Assembly (NCBI GenBank): GCA_900540475.1
Contig: UQGG01000026.1
Span: 29,558 to 93,557 of the forward strand
Direction: 5' to 3'
Length of the DNA: 64,000 nucleotides
DNA from: an uncultured Robinsoniella sp.
Lineage (GTDB): Bacteria > Bacillota > Clostridia > Lachnospirales > Lachnospiraceae
Numbering within the stretch: position 1 is the stretch's first letter; each line of letters begins with the position of its first letter. The notes beneath the pieces were generated by a model that was not told the origin of the DNA, made no database searches, and saw only the letters and a program-made list of their open reading frames with translations. Both the position numbers and the translations under genes were made by a program. Positions 51,344 through 60,572 of this stretch are shown here, piece after piece.

Positions 51344-52659
51344 GATTCCTGCACCCCCTTTAATATGGCAGTCATTTCATCCATTTCTGCCCTGGTATTC
51401 TGTTCTGTTGTACACCACAGAATCTCATTATCTGACAGTGGCAGTCCTCCCAGAAATCCCTGTTCCTCTAAATGCTTTAAGGCCTTTTTTGCCGGCATCG
51501 GAGTACTGGTGACAAATTCGTGGAAGAACGGCTGTTGAAATTTTAGTTTATAACCGATCTTATCCAATTCCTGCTGGAGATAATGTGCTTTCGCTGTACA
51601 CTGCTGTGCCGCTTCTTCCATTCCCCGGCTTCCCATAACAGCCATATAGACAGCCGCCCGCAGAGTACAAAGCGCCTGGTTAGAACAGATATTGCTCCCC
51701 GCCTTTTCTCTTCTGATATGCTGTTCCCGCGCCTGTAAGGTCAGGACAAATGCCCTGTTTCCTTTTTCATCCGTGGTTTCACCCACGATTCTCCCTGGAA
51801 GCTTACGCGCATGCGATGCCCGCACTGTCATAAAGCCCTGATAGGGTCCTCCAAATCCCAGCGGCATGCCAAGGGGCTGTCCGTCCCCAACAGCCATATC
51901 CGCACCGTATTCTCCCGGAGTTTTCAATACGGCAAGTGCAATGGGATTACAGCCCATAACCAGCATTGCCCCGCTCTTATGAACGATCTCTTCTATATCC
52001 TCATAATGCTCAAGTATACCATAGAAATTAGGCTGTTGAACATAGAAACAGCAGACATCCGGTGTCATGGTCTCTTTTAATGCCTCCAGGTCTGTTACCC
52101 CGGACTTTTCAGGTACGATCGCAATCTCTGATCCATTTCCAAAACAATACGTCTGAATCGTTTGGACCACTTCCGGGTTTGTGGATGCCGACACTACGAT
52201 TTTATTTCTTTTTCTGTCCCGGCACATAGCTGCCGCCTCAGCTGCGGCTGTAGCTCCATCGTACACGGAAGCATTAGATACATCCATCCCTGTCAGTTCA
52301 CAAATCATAGTCTGATATTCAAATACAGACTGCAGAATGCCCTGACTGATCTCTGCCTGGTAGGGCGTATATGCGGTAAGAAATTCTTCCTTCTGTGCAA
52401 TCCGGTTCACTGCTGCCGGAATATAATGGTGATACGCACCGGCACCCCGGAATATATGCCGGAATATTGTATTTTCATCTGCCAGCTCTTCCATCCTGCG
52501 CAACACTTCCATTTCCGAACAGCCTGGCGGCAGATTCAGCTCTCTGTTCAGTCTGACATCCTCTGGGATCATAGAAAATAATTCCCTGATCTCTTTATAG
52601 CCCATGGATTTCAGCATTTGCTCCTGTTCTTCCTTTGTGGAAACAACATATGAACCCAT
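51340..52659 (-). CDS. gcvPA: Glycine dehydrogenase (decarboxylating) subunit 1
   Basis: 439 aa, the usual length. It has FLTAYTPYQAEISQGILQSV, YDGATAAAEAAAMC and GFGGPYQGFMTV, typical of the split P-protein N-terminal subunit. It forms the P-protein with GcvPB. GGAGGGGG lies 4 nt upstream of ATG 52659. Confidence 0.95.
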   Translation of the reverse strand: MGSYVVSTKEEQEQMLKSMGYKEIRELFSMIPEDVRLNRELNLPPGCSEMEVLRRMEELADENTIFRHIFRGAGAYHHYIPAAVNRIAQKEEFLTAYTPYQAEISQGILQSVFEYQTMICELTGMDVSNASVYDGATAAAEAAAMCRDRKRNKIVVSASTNPEVVQTIQTYCFGNGSEIAIVPEKSGVTDLEALKETMTPDVCCFYVQQPNFYGILEHYEDIEEIVHKSGAMLVMGCNPIALAVLKTPGEYGADMAVGDGQPLGMPLGFGGPYQGFMTVRASHARKLPGRIVGETTDEKGNRAFVLTLQAREQHIRREKAGSNICSNQALCTLRAAVYMAVMGSRGMEEAAQQCTAKAHYLQQELDKIGYKLKFQQPFFHEFVTSTPMPAKKALKHLEEQGFLGGLPLSDNEILWCTTEQNTRAEMDEMTAILKGVQES

Positions 52660-52683
52660 ACATCCCCCTCCTTTCTGCTATGA

Positions 52684-53061
52684 TTACAGCTGATCCGCAT
52701 AAGCTTCGTAACTCTGTGCGTCCATGTAATCTTCTTCCTCCGAAATCCTCTCTACCTTGATAAACCATGCCTCATAAGGATCTTCATTAATCAGTTCCGG
52801 GCTGTCCAGCAGTTCCTCATTAATTTCTGCTACATATCCCGTAACCGGAGAAAATATCTCAGACACCGCCTTTACAGATTCTACATCTGCAAAAGGATTC
52901 CCTAATGATATCTCATCTCCGATTTCCGGCAGATTGACAAATACCAGATCCCCTAATGCATCCTGAGCGTAATCCGTGATCCCAATCACTACCATCCCAT
53001 CTGCTTCTTTTCTGATCCACTCATGAGATTTCACATACTTTAAATCCTTTGGATAATTCAT
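52684..53061 (-). CDS. gcvH: Glycine cleavage system H protein
   Basis: 125 aa. The lipoyl Lys is Lys64 in DVESVKAVSE, preceded by the YAQDALGDLVFVNLPEIG hairpin. It carries the aminomethyl group between P-, T- and L-proteins. The start at 53061 has GAGGAGG 6 nt upstream; an earlier in-frame ATG lacks one. Confidence 0.95.
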   Translation of the reverse strand: MNYPKDLKYVKSHEWIRKEADGMVVIGITDYAQDALGDLVFVNLPEIGDEISLGNPFADVESVKAVSEIFSPVTGYVAEINEELLDSPELINEDPYEAWFIKVERISEEEDYMDAQSYEAYADQL

Positions 53062-53108
53062 AGCTTTCCTCCTCGTCATTTATGCCGGCTGCTGCGGCGC
53101 TCTATTTT

Positions 53109-54194
53109 TCAACCTCTTTTATAAAAAGGCAATTCTACTACCTGTGCCAAAACTTTTCTTCCTCTTACGTCAGCCTCTACTTCATCGCCAATCCCCACTG
53201 CATTCCGGTCCATAAGTGCCATAGCAATGGAATACTGCATCAAAGGGGAATAAGTTCCTGATGTAGTCTTACCGATCAGCCTGCCCTCCCGGTAAAGATC
53301 AGCCTGTTCCCTGATGATTCCCCGTCCAGTAACTTTAAGCCCCATTCTGCATCTGGTCGCATCAGACCTTTCCATCCATGCTTTTTTTCCGATAAAATCT
53401 TCTTTCTCCATGTTTACAAAGCTCTCCAGTCCGGCTTCAAAGGGTGTGGTTCCTTCATCCATTTCATTGCCATAAAGGGGCATGGCGGCTTCCAGTCTCA
53501 GCGTATCCCTGGCCCCCAGCCCACATGGCATCATGCCATGGTCCGCTCCGGTTTCTGTGAGCATATCCCATATTTCAGCCGCATCTTCCGGTCTGCAGTA
53601 AAATTCAAACCCATTTTCCCCTGTATATCCCGTCTTTGAAATCGTGCAGGGAATTCCTCCTATCCGGCCTTTAAAATCGGCACTGTAATACTTTCCAGGA
53701 ATATTTGTATCCGCAGCTGTTTTCCTTAATACGGCTTCCGCTTTTGGACCCTGGAGCGCGATCAGTGCCGTAGAATCTGATATATCCATAAACTGTACAT
53801 CCCCAAAACGATGCCGGTTCATCCAGCTAAAATCTTTTTCCCGGTTAGCTGCATTCACTACAATAAAATAGTCATCCTCTTTGATTTTGTAGACAATTAA
53901 ATCATCCAGTATCCCTCCTTTTTCATTACACATAGGGCTGTACCTTGCCTGCCCGTCATACATTTTTGTAAAATCATTTGTCAGAAGATAATTAAGATTC
54001 ATAACCGCATCTTTTCCCCTGCAAATAAATTCCCCCATATGGGAAACATCGAACAGCCCGCAGTTCCTTCGTACTGCCATATGTTCTGCAATTACTCCTC
54101 CATCATATTGCACCGGGAGCAGATACCCTGCAAAAGGTACCATCTTCCCTTTCAGACTCACATGTTTCTCGTAAAGCGGCGTCTTACGCTCCAT
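53109..54194 (-). CDS. gcvT: Aminomethyltransferase (glycine cleavage T protein)
   Basis: 361 aa. Features include FDVSHMGEFICRGKDA, TGYTGENGFEFYCRPEDA and the C-terminal GKTTSGTYSPLMQYSIAMAL. It transfers the C1 unit from the aminomethyl arm to tetrahydrofolate. It is the first gene of the operon and follows the glycine riboswitch leader. Confidence 0.95.
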   Translation of the reverse strand: MERKTPLYEKHVSLKGKMVPFAGYLLPVQYDGGVIAEHMAVRRNCGLFDVSHMGEFICRGKDAVMNLNYLLTNDFTKMYDGQARYSPMCNEKGGILDDLIVYKIKEDDYFIVVNAANREKDFSWMNRHRFGDVQFMDISDSTALIALQGPKAEAVLRKTAADTNIPGKYYSADFKGRIGGIPCTISKTGYTGENGFEFYCRPEDAAEIWDMLTETGADHGMMPCGLGARDTLRLEAAMPLYGNEMDEGTTPFEAGLESFVNMEKEDFIGKKAWMERSDATRCRMGLKVTGRGIIREQADLYREGRLIGKTTSGTYSPLMQYSIAMALMDRNAVGIGDEVEADVRGRKVLAQVVELPFYKRG

Positions 54195-54265
54195 AGATTT
54201 CCTCCTCCTTTTATACTTTCACCCACTGCATATCCCAGGTTCCATCCACATCCACCGAAACGCAC

Positions 54266-54317
54266 AAAAAAAGACGGGCTGAAAAAATGAAGATGTACTT
54301 CATTCATTCAATCCGTC
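54266..54317 (-). terminator. Terminator of the glycine riboswitch
   Basis: GACGG (54313-54317) pairs with CCGTC (54273-54277), with more pairing between, followed on the minus strand by seven T. It overlaps the right edge of the aptamer, the usual expression platform. Confidence 0.7.
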
Positions 54318-54500
54318 TCTGTCCTTTTACCTGAAAGATTTGTCCATTCCTGCATACGTCTGTATATAACCCGTACCCGGAAAAGATTTACTTCGTTGGT
54401 GCTGCTGCGCTCTCCAGAGATTCGTCCAGATCTGGTTCTTTTGCCTGAGAGTTTCCATACTTTCCCCTTCGGCGCTACCTACATAGTCTCTCCCAAATCC
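54311..54500 (-). promoter_or_regulatory. Tandem glycine riboswitch
   Basis: On the minus strand GGGAGAGAC opens aptamer 1, then GCGCCGAAGGGGAAA, AAACTCTCAGGCAAAAGAAC and TGGACGAATCTCTGGAGAG. Aptamer 2 has CACCAACGAAGTAAATC, a long extra arm, then AATCTTTCAGGTAAAAGGAC. Both halves carry the glycine class signature of a CUCUCAGG/CUUUCAGG core. It should turn on gcvT-gcvH-gcvPA-gcvPB-lpdA when glycine is high. Confidence 0.9.
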
Positions 54501-54564
54501 TTCTACCGAATATGCTATTTTTATTCCGTCACTTGTGTATACCAGTGCTTGCTTCTATAGATTC

Positions 54565-54593
54565 ATCCTATCATAGAGCGTATGGTACGTCAA
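54565..54593 (-). promoter_or_regulatory. Promoter of the gcv operon
   Basis: TTGACG (minus strand, 54588-54593), 17-bp spacer, TAGGAT (54565-54570), about 65 bp upstream of the first aptamer. The leader is about 360 nt. Confidence 0.65.
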
Positions 54594-54626
54594 CCATATT
54601 TTTCCTTAGAGCGTATTAAATTAAAT

Positions 54627-55676
54627 TTAGCCCCGCTTCCCTTCTTTAGCCCCTTCACTCATTGCCATTACATTTTCAAACGGAACATTTGGAAGCAGCG
54701 CCTCATGGCTTGGGGATACGATAAACTTTCCTTTAAAGATATCGCGAAGCCTTAATACCTCTTCCTTTACCTGGCTGCTGTTCCCGAAAGGAAGCAGTTC
54801 CTGCGTATCAATGCCTCCCATAAATACCAGCTTGCCTCCATATTTTGCCGCAAGACTTTCTGCATCCATTCCGGCTGCTTTTGCCTGAAGCGGATGGAGG
54901 ATATCAACGCCTGCATCGATCAGTTTCGGTATAATCAGATCGATGGCACCGCAGGAGTGCATGGCTGTTTTCAGACCCTCTGCCTTTATTCCCTGAACAA
55001 TTTCCGTAAGATAGGGCAGTACAAATTCGTCAAAGCTCTCAGGACTGATCAAAAGGCTTAACTGGGTACCCAGGTCGTTTCCAAAAAACGCCGCACTCAG
55101 ATATGGTTTTGCCTGCTGAAGGTAACGCCGGTTGGCTTCCAGATAGAAGTCTGTAATATGGCGTGTTGCGGCATGAACTACATCGGGATCGGTATACATT
55201 TTAACAAAATAGTTTTCCATGCCAAAGAAGTCACATAACACATGAAAAAACGGACACCACATTCCACCAAATACCGCCAGTCCCTTTTCATATGCGTATC
55301 TGGTATCTTCCAGACAGCCTTTAAAATCCAAATATCCCGGATCCGGCCAGGGAAACGCTTCTATTTCTTCCACACTTACACATTCCGCAAATATTCCGCC
55401 GCTTCCAAGGCTTTTCCTGTCCTCGTTAAAACAGTTCCACATTGGTGTCCCGTCCGGGCTTTTCCAGCTCCGGGGATCCAGCTCCGGACTCAGCCAGATC
55501 ATATCCGAATTGATTTTTAAATTAAAGTCAGCCTCTGACTTACCCGTATTTTCGGTTATGCCTGTTTCCTCATAGTAGATCTTTTTCGCTTCGTCTGTAG
55601 GATGCCCTACCCAAAATCCATTTATGTCACAGCTCTTTCCCGCAATTGCTGCTTCAATCAGTTCTCTTCCCCACAT
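54627..55676 (-). CDS. URO-D-superfamily methyltransferase-like protein A
   Basis: 349 aa. A HemE/MtaA-like barrel with the zinc motif H-x-C-G as MHSCGAIDLIIPKLIDAG and a GGIDTQEL strand end. Such proteins use zinc to activate a thiol, hydroxyl or methyl substrate for transfer to a corrinoid. Start at 55676 has GGAGGAGG 5 nt upstream. It is last of an ABC-importer operon, behind another URO-D protein. Confidence 0.75.
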   Translation of the reverse strand: MWGRELIEAAIAGKSCDINGFWVGHPTDEAKKIYYEETGITENTGKSEADFNLKINSDMIWLSPELDPRSWKSPDGTPMWNCFNEDRKSLGSGGIFAECVSVEEIEAFPWPDPGYLDFKGCLEDTRYAYEKGLAVFGGMWCPFFHVLCDFFGMENYFVKMYTDPDVVHAATRHITDFYLEANRRYLQQAKPYLSAAFFGNDLGTQLSLLISPESFDEFVLPYLTEIVQGIKAEGLKTAMHSCGAIDLIIPKLIDAGVDILHPLQAKAAGMDAESLAAKYGGKLVFMGGIDTQELLPFGNSSQVKEEVLRLRDIFKGKFIVSPSHEALLPNVPFENVMAMSEGAKEGKRG

Positions 55677-55704
55677 AGTTTCCTCCTCCAATCACCCATT
55701 TGTT

Positions 55705-56802
55705 TTATTTATAGATGCAGCAGGCAGCTTCCTGGGCAAAAGCTCGGATTAACTCAGGATCTGCATCAAAGAAATGATCCGAAGGTGCCAGGATAAAGCC
55801 TCCATTTTCCCCTGCTTCCTCAAAACATGCTCTGACTCTGCTTCTGGTTTCCGCCTGAGAACAGCCGTTGAAAAAGTGAAACTGGTCGAATCCCCCAATC
55901 ATGCAAACCTTTTTCCCAATTCTGCGTTTTGCTTCTTTTAAATCTGCATCTCCGCCCATATCCACTGGTGTAAAAGTCTCCATTGCATTAGGACCCATCG
56001 CCGCAATATCCTCTAAAATCGGCATCATTCCACCGCAGGTATGATAAACTACCCGTATGTTCTTCTGCTGGATTCCATGAATAATCGGCGTATCATACGG
56101 AGCAACAAACTCCTGAAATATCCCGGGTGATATCACTGTAGTAGATGCATCTCCACCGCCCATTTCCAGTATATCATACCTGCATCCATCCAGCGTATCT
56201 ACATAATCAAGTTTTCGTTTCTGTAAAATCCCCAGCACTTCCTTCACCCACTGGGGATCGTCATATGTCTCCATAATCAGATCCTGTATTCCGAAAATGC
56301 ATGCCAGATCCTGCCAGCAGCCCGGCTGTCCCGAAATGTCAAAACATGGTATAAATCCACGGATCAGGCAATCCGGATGTTCGTCTGCTTCTTCATTAAT
56401 TTTTTGCACATCCGCCCTGGGACTTGGAAGATATCTCGCCAGTATTTCAATATCTCTTTTTTCTTTAAGCAGATGTTCCGTCACCCAGGAGGTGTATTGA
56501 TTATACTGAACAACCATCGTAAAGGTTTTCTTTGGCGTATGAATCTTATAACGAACAGTCCGGTACCCAGGCGCATCGATGGGTTCCTCTTCAATTCTCC
56601 AGTTCTCTTCCTGTTCCCTGGTGTAAAACGAATGATTGACCCAGTGTATGGGATCCAGTCCCATCTGCCGGAAAAATTCCCGGTCGCTGCATCCTCCCAT
56701 ATAAGTATCCAGAAAATATTTCATAATGTGGTGGGTCGTTGCCGGAAGCCTGTCGGGACATCCCCCGTCCAGTGCCGTTAATAATCTTTCTTTACTTGTC
56801 AT
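55705..56802 (-). CDS. URO-D-superfamily methyltransferase-like protein B
   Basis: 365 aa. It has HTCGG (VVYHTCGGMMPILEDI) as zinc motif and GGFDQFHF at the strand end, and begins SKERLLTALDGGCPDRLP as HemE-like enzymes do. It is not a copy of the next gene (low identity), so a two-subunit or two-step reaction is likely. No corrinoid protein is next to it; those at 41897 and 47001 could serve. Start at 56802 with AAGGAGG. Confidence 0.75.
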   Translation of the reverse strand: MTSKERLLTALDGGCPDRLPATTHHIMKYFLDTYMGGCSDREFFRQMGLDPIHWVNHSFYTREQEENWRIEEEPIDAPGYRTVRYKIHTPKKTFTMVVQYNQYTSWVTEHLLKEKRDIEILARYLPSPRADVQKINEEADEHPDCLIRGFIPCFDISGQPGCWQDLACIFGIQDLIMETYDDPQWVKEVLGILQKRKLDYVDTLDGCRYDILEMGGGDASTTVISPGIFQEFVAPYDTPIIHGIQQKNIRVVYHTCGGMMPILEDIAAMGPNAMETFTPVDMGGDADLKEAKRRIGKKVCMIGGFDQFHFFNGCSQAETRSRVRACFEEAGENGGFILAPSDHFFDADPELIRAFAQEAACCIYK

Positions 56803-56880
56803 AATAACCTCCTTCACCGGTTCTCCATAAAGATTTTGCCGCATTTTACGCTTTTCGGGCTGCCAGAGCACACCTGTCCA

Positions 56881-57768
56881 CTACCCCTTAATTGCCCCAT
56901 CTATCATTGAATTAATAAATTGTTTTCTGAATATAAGAAAAATAATCAGGACCGGAACTATGCTGACAAAAGATACTGCACAGACTGCACCGTAATTTAC
57001 ATTATTTTTGCTCATCATATAATACATTCCCATGGTGAGCGTCCTGAGATTTCCACCTGTGGTAAAGATTAACGTTATAATAAACTCATTCCAGATGGTA
57101 ACGAAAGAGATCATAGCAACAGCAATCACACCCGGCAATATTACCGGCAGAATTATTTTCGTCAAAAGCTGGAATCTGCTGCATCCGTCAATCATGGCGG
57201 CTTCCTCCAGCGTAAAGGGAATTGCTTTTAAATAATTCTGCAGAACCATAATGGAAAATGGCATTACGGACGGAAGATACAGCAGAATTAATCCAAAGAA
57301 ATTGTCAACCAGTCCTAGTTTTGTATAAACGGTAAACAGTGGAATCAGGTTTACAAGTCCCGGAATCAACATGGGGCACACCACAAATCCGATAAAAAAG
57401 CCCTTTCCTCGAAATTTATATCTTGAGAATATATAAGCTGCAAAGGAGGCAAATAATATTCCGATCACAGTGGAAATACCGGCAAGTCCCAGGGTTGAAA
57501 GAATATTTTGTCCCAGATTCTGGGTTTCAAAAACATGCTTGTAATTCTCAAGGGTAAGCCCGGAGAAAAACTTTGGGGGATATGTAAAAATCAGGTTCTG
57601 GGGCTTTAAGGAAGTAAGAAACCCCCATAACAGAGGTACCAGCATATAAGCCGAAACCAGGATCATGATCAAATGTTTGATCACTGCAAAAGCTTTTTTC
57701 TTACATTTTTTATTTTTCATACTCCTTTTCTTGCTCATTTTCATACTCATTTCCATACTCTCTGCCAT
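56881..57768 (-). CDS. ABC sugar-type transporter permease (MalG-like)
   Basis: 295 aa with six membrane helices and the EAA-type motif in FTLEEAAMIDGCSRFQLLTKI, where the ATPase docks. It forms the membrane pore with the MalF-like protein. The start at 57768 overlaps the end of the upstream permease gene. N-terminal residues are very basic. No ATP-binding subunit is encoded here, so a shared MsmK-like ATPase must be supplied elsewhere. Confidence 0.88.
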   Translation of the reverse strand: MAESMEMSMKMSKKRSMKNKKCKKKAFAVIKHLIMILVSAYMLVPLLWGFLTSLKPQNLIFTYPPKFFSGLTLENYKHVFETQNLGQNILSTLGLAGISTVIGILFASFAAYIFSRYKFRGKGFFIGFVVCPMLIPGLVNLIPLFTVYTKLGLVDNFFGLILLYLPSVMPFSIMVLQNYLKAIPFTLEEAAMIDGCSRFQLLTKIILPVILPGVIAVAMISFVTIWNEFIITLIFTTGGNLRTLTMGMYYMMSKNNVNYGAVCAVSFVSIVPVLIIFLIFRKQFINSMIDGAIKG

Positions 57769-57770
57769 AC

Positions 57771-58652
57771 TCAATCCACCCACTCTCTGCTCTTTTTATT
57801 GATATAGAAATATATAAAAACAATCATGATGTTAATTACCGCCAATACCATGGAAATTGCAGATGCATTGGTCAGATGGAAATTGGTAAATGCCTCTTTA
57901 AACATATATAGTGCCAGTGTTTCTGTACTGCGGAGGGGCCCGCCGTTTGTCAGCACAAGAAGCATTCCCGACTGACTGATGAAGTTAATAATATCCAGCA
58001 GCGTAGTTACCAGCAGAATCGGGCTGAAAATAGGAAATGTAATATACCAGAATGCCTGAAAGCCGGAACAGCCATCCAGTTTCGCCGCCTCCAGAAGCTC
58101 TTTCGATACATTTTGCAGACCAGCCAGAAGCAGAATGGTGGAATAAGCCAGCTGTTTCCACATTGTCACCATGATTACTGCAATCATGGCATATTCCGGC
58201 TTCGTGATCAGATTGCTGACCTTTAAATGTAAGGGTTCAAACAGATAATTCAGGACACCAAAATCCGCATTCAGCATCCATTTCCAGGAAAAACCGGCAA
58301 CTACATCGGATACGATCCAGGGGATGAATAAAATCGTCATGTAGACACCCATTCCCTTTATTTTACTGTTTAAAATAAGCGCCACGATTACCCCTAATAC
58401 AATAACAACAATCGTAGCCACAATTACAAAATACCCGGTATTTCTCATGCTCTCCCAGAAGTTCGGATCTTTAAGTATCATCTTGTAATTCTTTAGTCCT
58501 ACGAATTCCATTTCTCCAGTTCCCGGCATGACGTTCTGGGACGACAGATACACCGTATATGGAAAGGGCAGATAGGAAAACAGCAAGAGAATACAAAAGA
58601 CCGGAGCGACCAAGAAATAGGGCAGATAGGACTTCTTTTTTGTATGGAACAT
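57771..58652 (-). CDS. ABC sugar-type transporter permease (MalF-like)
   Basis: 293 aa with six membrane helices; the EAA-type motif is KELLEAAKLDGCSGFQAFWYI. Pairs with the MalG-like permease. Start at 58652 chosen for AGGAGG 7 nt upstream. It follows the substrate-binding protein after a hairpin. Confidence 0.88.
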   Translation of the reverse strand: MFHTKKKSYLPYFLVAPVFCILLLFSYLPFPYTVYLSSQNVMPGTGEMEFVGLKNYKMILKDPNFWESMRNTGYFVIVATIVVIVLGVIVALILNSKIKGMGVYMTILFIPWIVSDVVAGFSWKWMLNADFGVLNYLFEPLHLKVSNLITKPEYAMIAVIMVTMWKQLAYSTILLLAGLQNVSKELLEAAKLDGCSGFQAFWYITFPIFSPILLVTTLLDIINFISQSGMLLVLTNGGPLRSTETLALYMFKEAFTNFHLTNASAISMVLAVINIMIVFIYFYINKKSREWVD

Positions 58653-58697
58653 ATACCTTCCTCCTGACATTGCTCATATGCATAGATAGAAAAATCC

Positions 58698-58730
58698 GCA
58701 TGTGCCTGCATTTATGCTGCAGACACATGC
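58698..58730 (-). terminator. Hairpin between binding protein and permease genes
   Basis: GCATGTGCCTGC (58698-58709) and GCAGACACATGC (58719-58730) pair with one mismatch. Such hairpins often trim transcripts so that the binding protein is made in excess of the permeases. Confidence 0.55.
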
Positions 58731-58741
58731 CATTAAGCCTG

Positions 58742-60112
58742 CTATTCCGCATAATATTTCTGGTTAAATGCTTCCTGGGATTCTTTCAGTACTGCCTTTA
58801 GATCACTGCTGGGATCCAGGCAGTAAGTTGCTCCCGCTACAGCCAACTCCTCCAGACCTTCCTGATAATAAACGAAAGGATCCATGCTATGTGCATTGTT
58901 ATTCAGGTTATCAATAAATTTCTTCTCCAGGCCTTCCTGATACATCTCGTCCTGCTGCGCTTCAATTGTAATTGGGAGTCCTCCCTCTGCCTTGGAATGT
59001 GCCAGCTGCTGCTCTTTCTGTGAGAACCATTTTATGAATTCCCATGCCAGTTCCGGCTGTTTTGATTTACTTGGAATTCCCCATGCCCAGCCATTGGAAA
59101 AATGAGGCTGAGGACCTCCTTCGGTCTTGGCTGGAACAGGTGCAAAATCAAATTTACCTTCTTTCCCCAGATCGGAAGCCTCCAGCGTAGGCTTTGCGTA
59201 GGAACCATCAAAGATCATCGCGATATTGCCCGCTGCAAACTGCTGGGTAACATCATTATAATCGCTGACGGACAAACAGGTCTCCGGTGTGATCTTATAT
59301 TCATTTACGCAGTCAGACATAAATTTTATGGCATCTGCCGCCGCATCATTATCCCATGCGGCACTTCCGTCATCATTGGTCAGCTTTCCGCCTCCTGCCC
59401 AGGTTAAAGGACCAATTGCAGTTTCACCGGAGGCATAATGTTTTCCTCCCCAGAATCCGAAACCATAAATGCCTTCATTTTCTGACATGGCTTTTTGTCC
59501 AGCCGATACGATTTCATCCCAGGTCTTCGGCGCTTCCTTTACATAATCTGTATTATACCATATTCCTCTGGTGTGTACAGACTGCAGCATACAATAAACC
59601 TTATTGTCTCCGCTGTAAGTACCTGCCGCCCAGACAGCATTGGAAAAATCATCCCGGTTGTAGCTCTCGTCAATCATATCATCCAAAGGCATCAATGCAC
59701 CGCTGTTTACCAGAGAAGCCAGCTTTTGTGAGCTGACAGCCACCAGATCACTGGGCGCCCCTGCCCGATTGGTAATAACAATCTTGGATTCCAGCTGATC
59801 CCACGGAACTACATTGTATTCAATCTTGATTCCCGTTTCTTCCGTAAACTTTTCATACAGTTTGATTACTACTGACTGCATAGGATCGTCTGTGTTTGCA
59901 GGGTCAATATAGTTCATCATCGTCAGTACTTTTTCTTCCTGCTCTCCGGATGCTTCTTTCGTTTCATTGCCGGATGCTTCCTTTGTTTCTTCCTTTGACT
60001 CCCCCTTTGTTTCCTGTGAACCGGATGCTTCTTTTCCGCCTCCGCACCCCGCTGCCATAGAACACACCATTGCCGAAACCAGTAACAAAGACATCAGTTT
60101 TTTCTTTTTCAT
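58742..60112 (-). CDS. Extracellular solute-binding lipoprotein (family 1, sugar type)
   Basis: 456 aa. Lipoprotein signal with lipobox SMAAGC near residue 23 is followed by a low-complexity Glu/Lys/Ser linker and a family 1 binding fold (ITNRAGAPSDLVAVSSQKL, FGFWGGKHYASGETAIGPL, FSNGWAWGIPSKSKQPELAW). Sugar-type ABC receptors have this shape. The substrate may be a methylated sugar by context. Start at 60112 has GAGAGG 9 nt upstream; further upstream ATGs are in-frame but lack such a site. Confidence 0.85.
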   Translation of the reverse strand: MKKKKLMSLLLVSAMVCSMAAGCGGGKEASGSQETKGESKEETKEASGNETKEASGEQEEKVLTMMNYIDPANTDDPMQSVVIKLYEKFTEETGIKIEYNVVPWDQLESKIVITNRAGAPSDLVAVSSQKLASLVNSGALMPLDDMIDESYNRDDFSNAVWAAGTYSGDNKVYCMLQSVHTRGIWYNTDYVKEAPKTWDEIVSAGQKAMSENEGIYGFGFWGGKHYASGETAIGPLTWAGGGKLTNDDGSAAWDNDAAADAIKFMSDCVNEYKITPETCLSVSDYNDVTQQFAAGNIAMIFDGSYAKPTLEASDLGKEGKFDFAPVPAKTEGGPQPHFSNGWAWGIPSKSKQPELAWEFIKWFSQKEQQLAHSKAEGGLPITIEAQQDEMYQEGLEKKFIDNLNNNAHSMDPFVYYQEGLEELAVAGATYCLDPSSDLKAVLKESQEAFNQKYYAE

Positions 60113-60253
60113 ACCATTCATCCTCTCTTTCACTCTTGCAAACATCTTGCAGGTTCTCTTGCGATTACCGTTCATATTCATACCTGACCGCATGATTCAT
60201 ACAGCTTTTCTATGATACTCCCAATCACAAAGACCTTTTCTTAAGGTATCTTT

Positions 60254-60259
60254 ATTATA
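60254..60259 (-). promoter_or_regulatory. -10 box of the ABC importer operon
   Basis: TATAAT on the minus strand, about 140 bp upstream of the binding-protein start. No good -35 is found at 17 bp, as expected for an activator-dependent promoter, and the YesM/YesN genes diverge from it. Confidence 0.5.
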
Positions 60260-60420
60260 TCGGACTGTAACATCTTATAAAATAGAGAGACTAACTGCTT
60301 TGTTTACCAAATTCATCCAATCCTTTTACTAAGGGTTACAGATATAAATGGTTTTTTTCACATTGATTTATAAAAATCAACACACTTGTATAAATATCTA
60401 ATGTCATTATTTCTCACGAC

Positions 60421-60449
60421 TTGTTTCCCGTCTTTTCTTATGCTATGAT
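60421..60449 (+). promoter_or_regulatory. Promoter of the YesM/YesN genes
   Basis: TTGTTT (60421-60426), 17-bp spacer, TATGAT (60444-60449). The leader from about 60456 to 60572 is GC-rich, with CTGCAG twice and several short inverted repeats (60468-60550); no known riboswitch class is evident. Confidence 0.55.
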
Positions 60450-60572
60450 TTCCATAAAGTCAAAACCCACTGCAGGCGGGATGTACACCCCCTTACCGCA
60501 GCCGCCAAGCGGATCTGCAGGTACAGCCGGTTGGTCCACTGCCCGCTGGATTAAATAGATAGGTGGCATATT

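Noticed and set aside
58471..58752. Open frames overlapping the MalF-like gene start
   Set aside because: Other-frame shadows; the permease start with AGGAGG at 58652 explains the region.
60384..60401. ACTTGTATAAAT as another GntR operator
   Set aside because: Only one half matches the palindrome; mentioned as a weak hint only.
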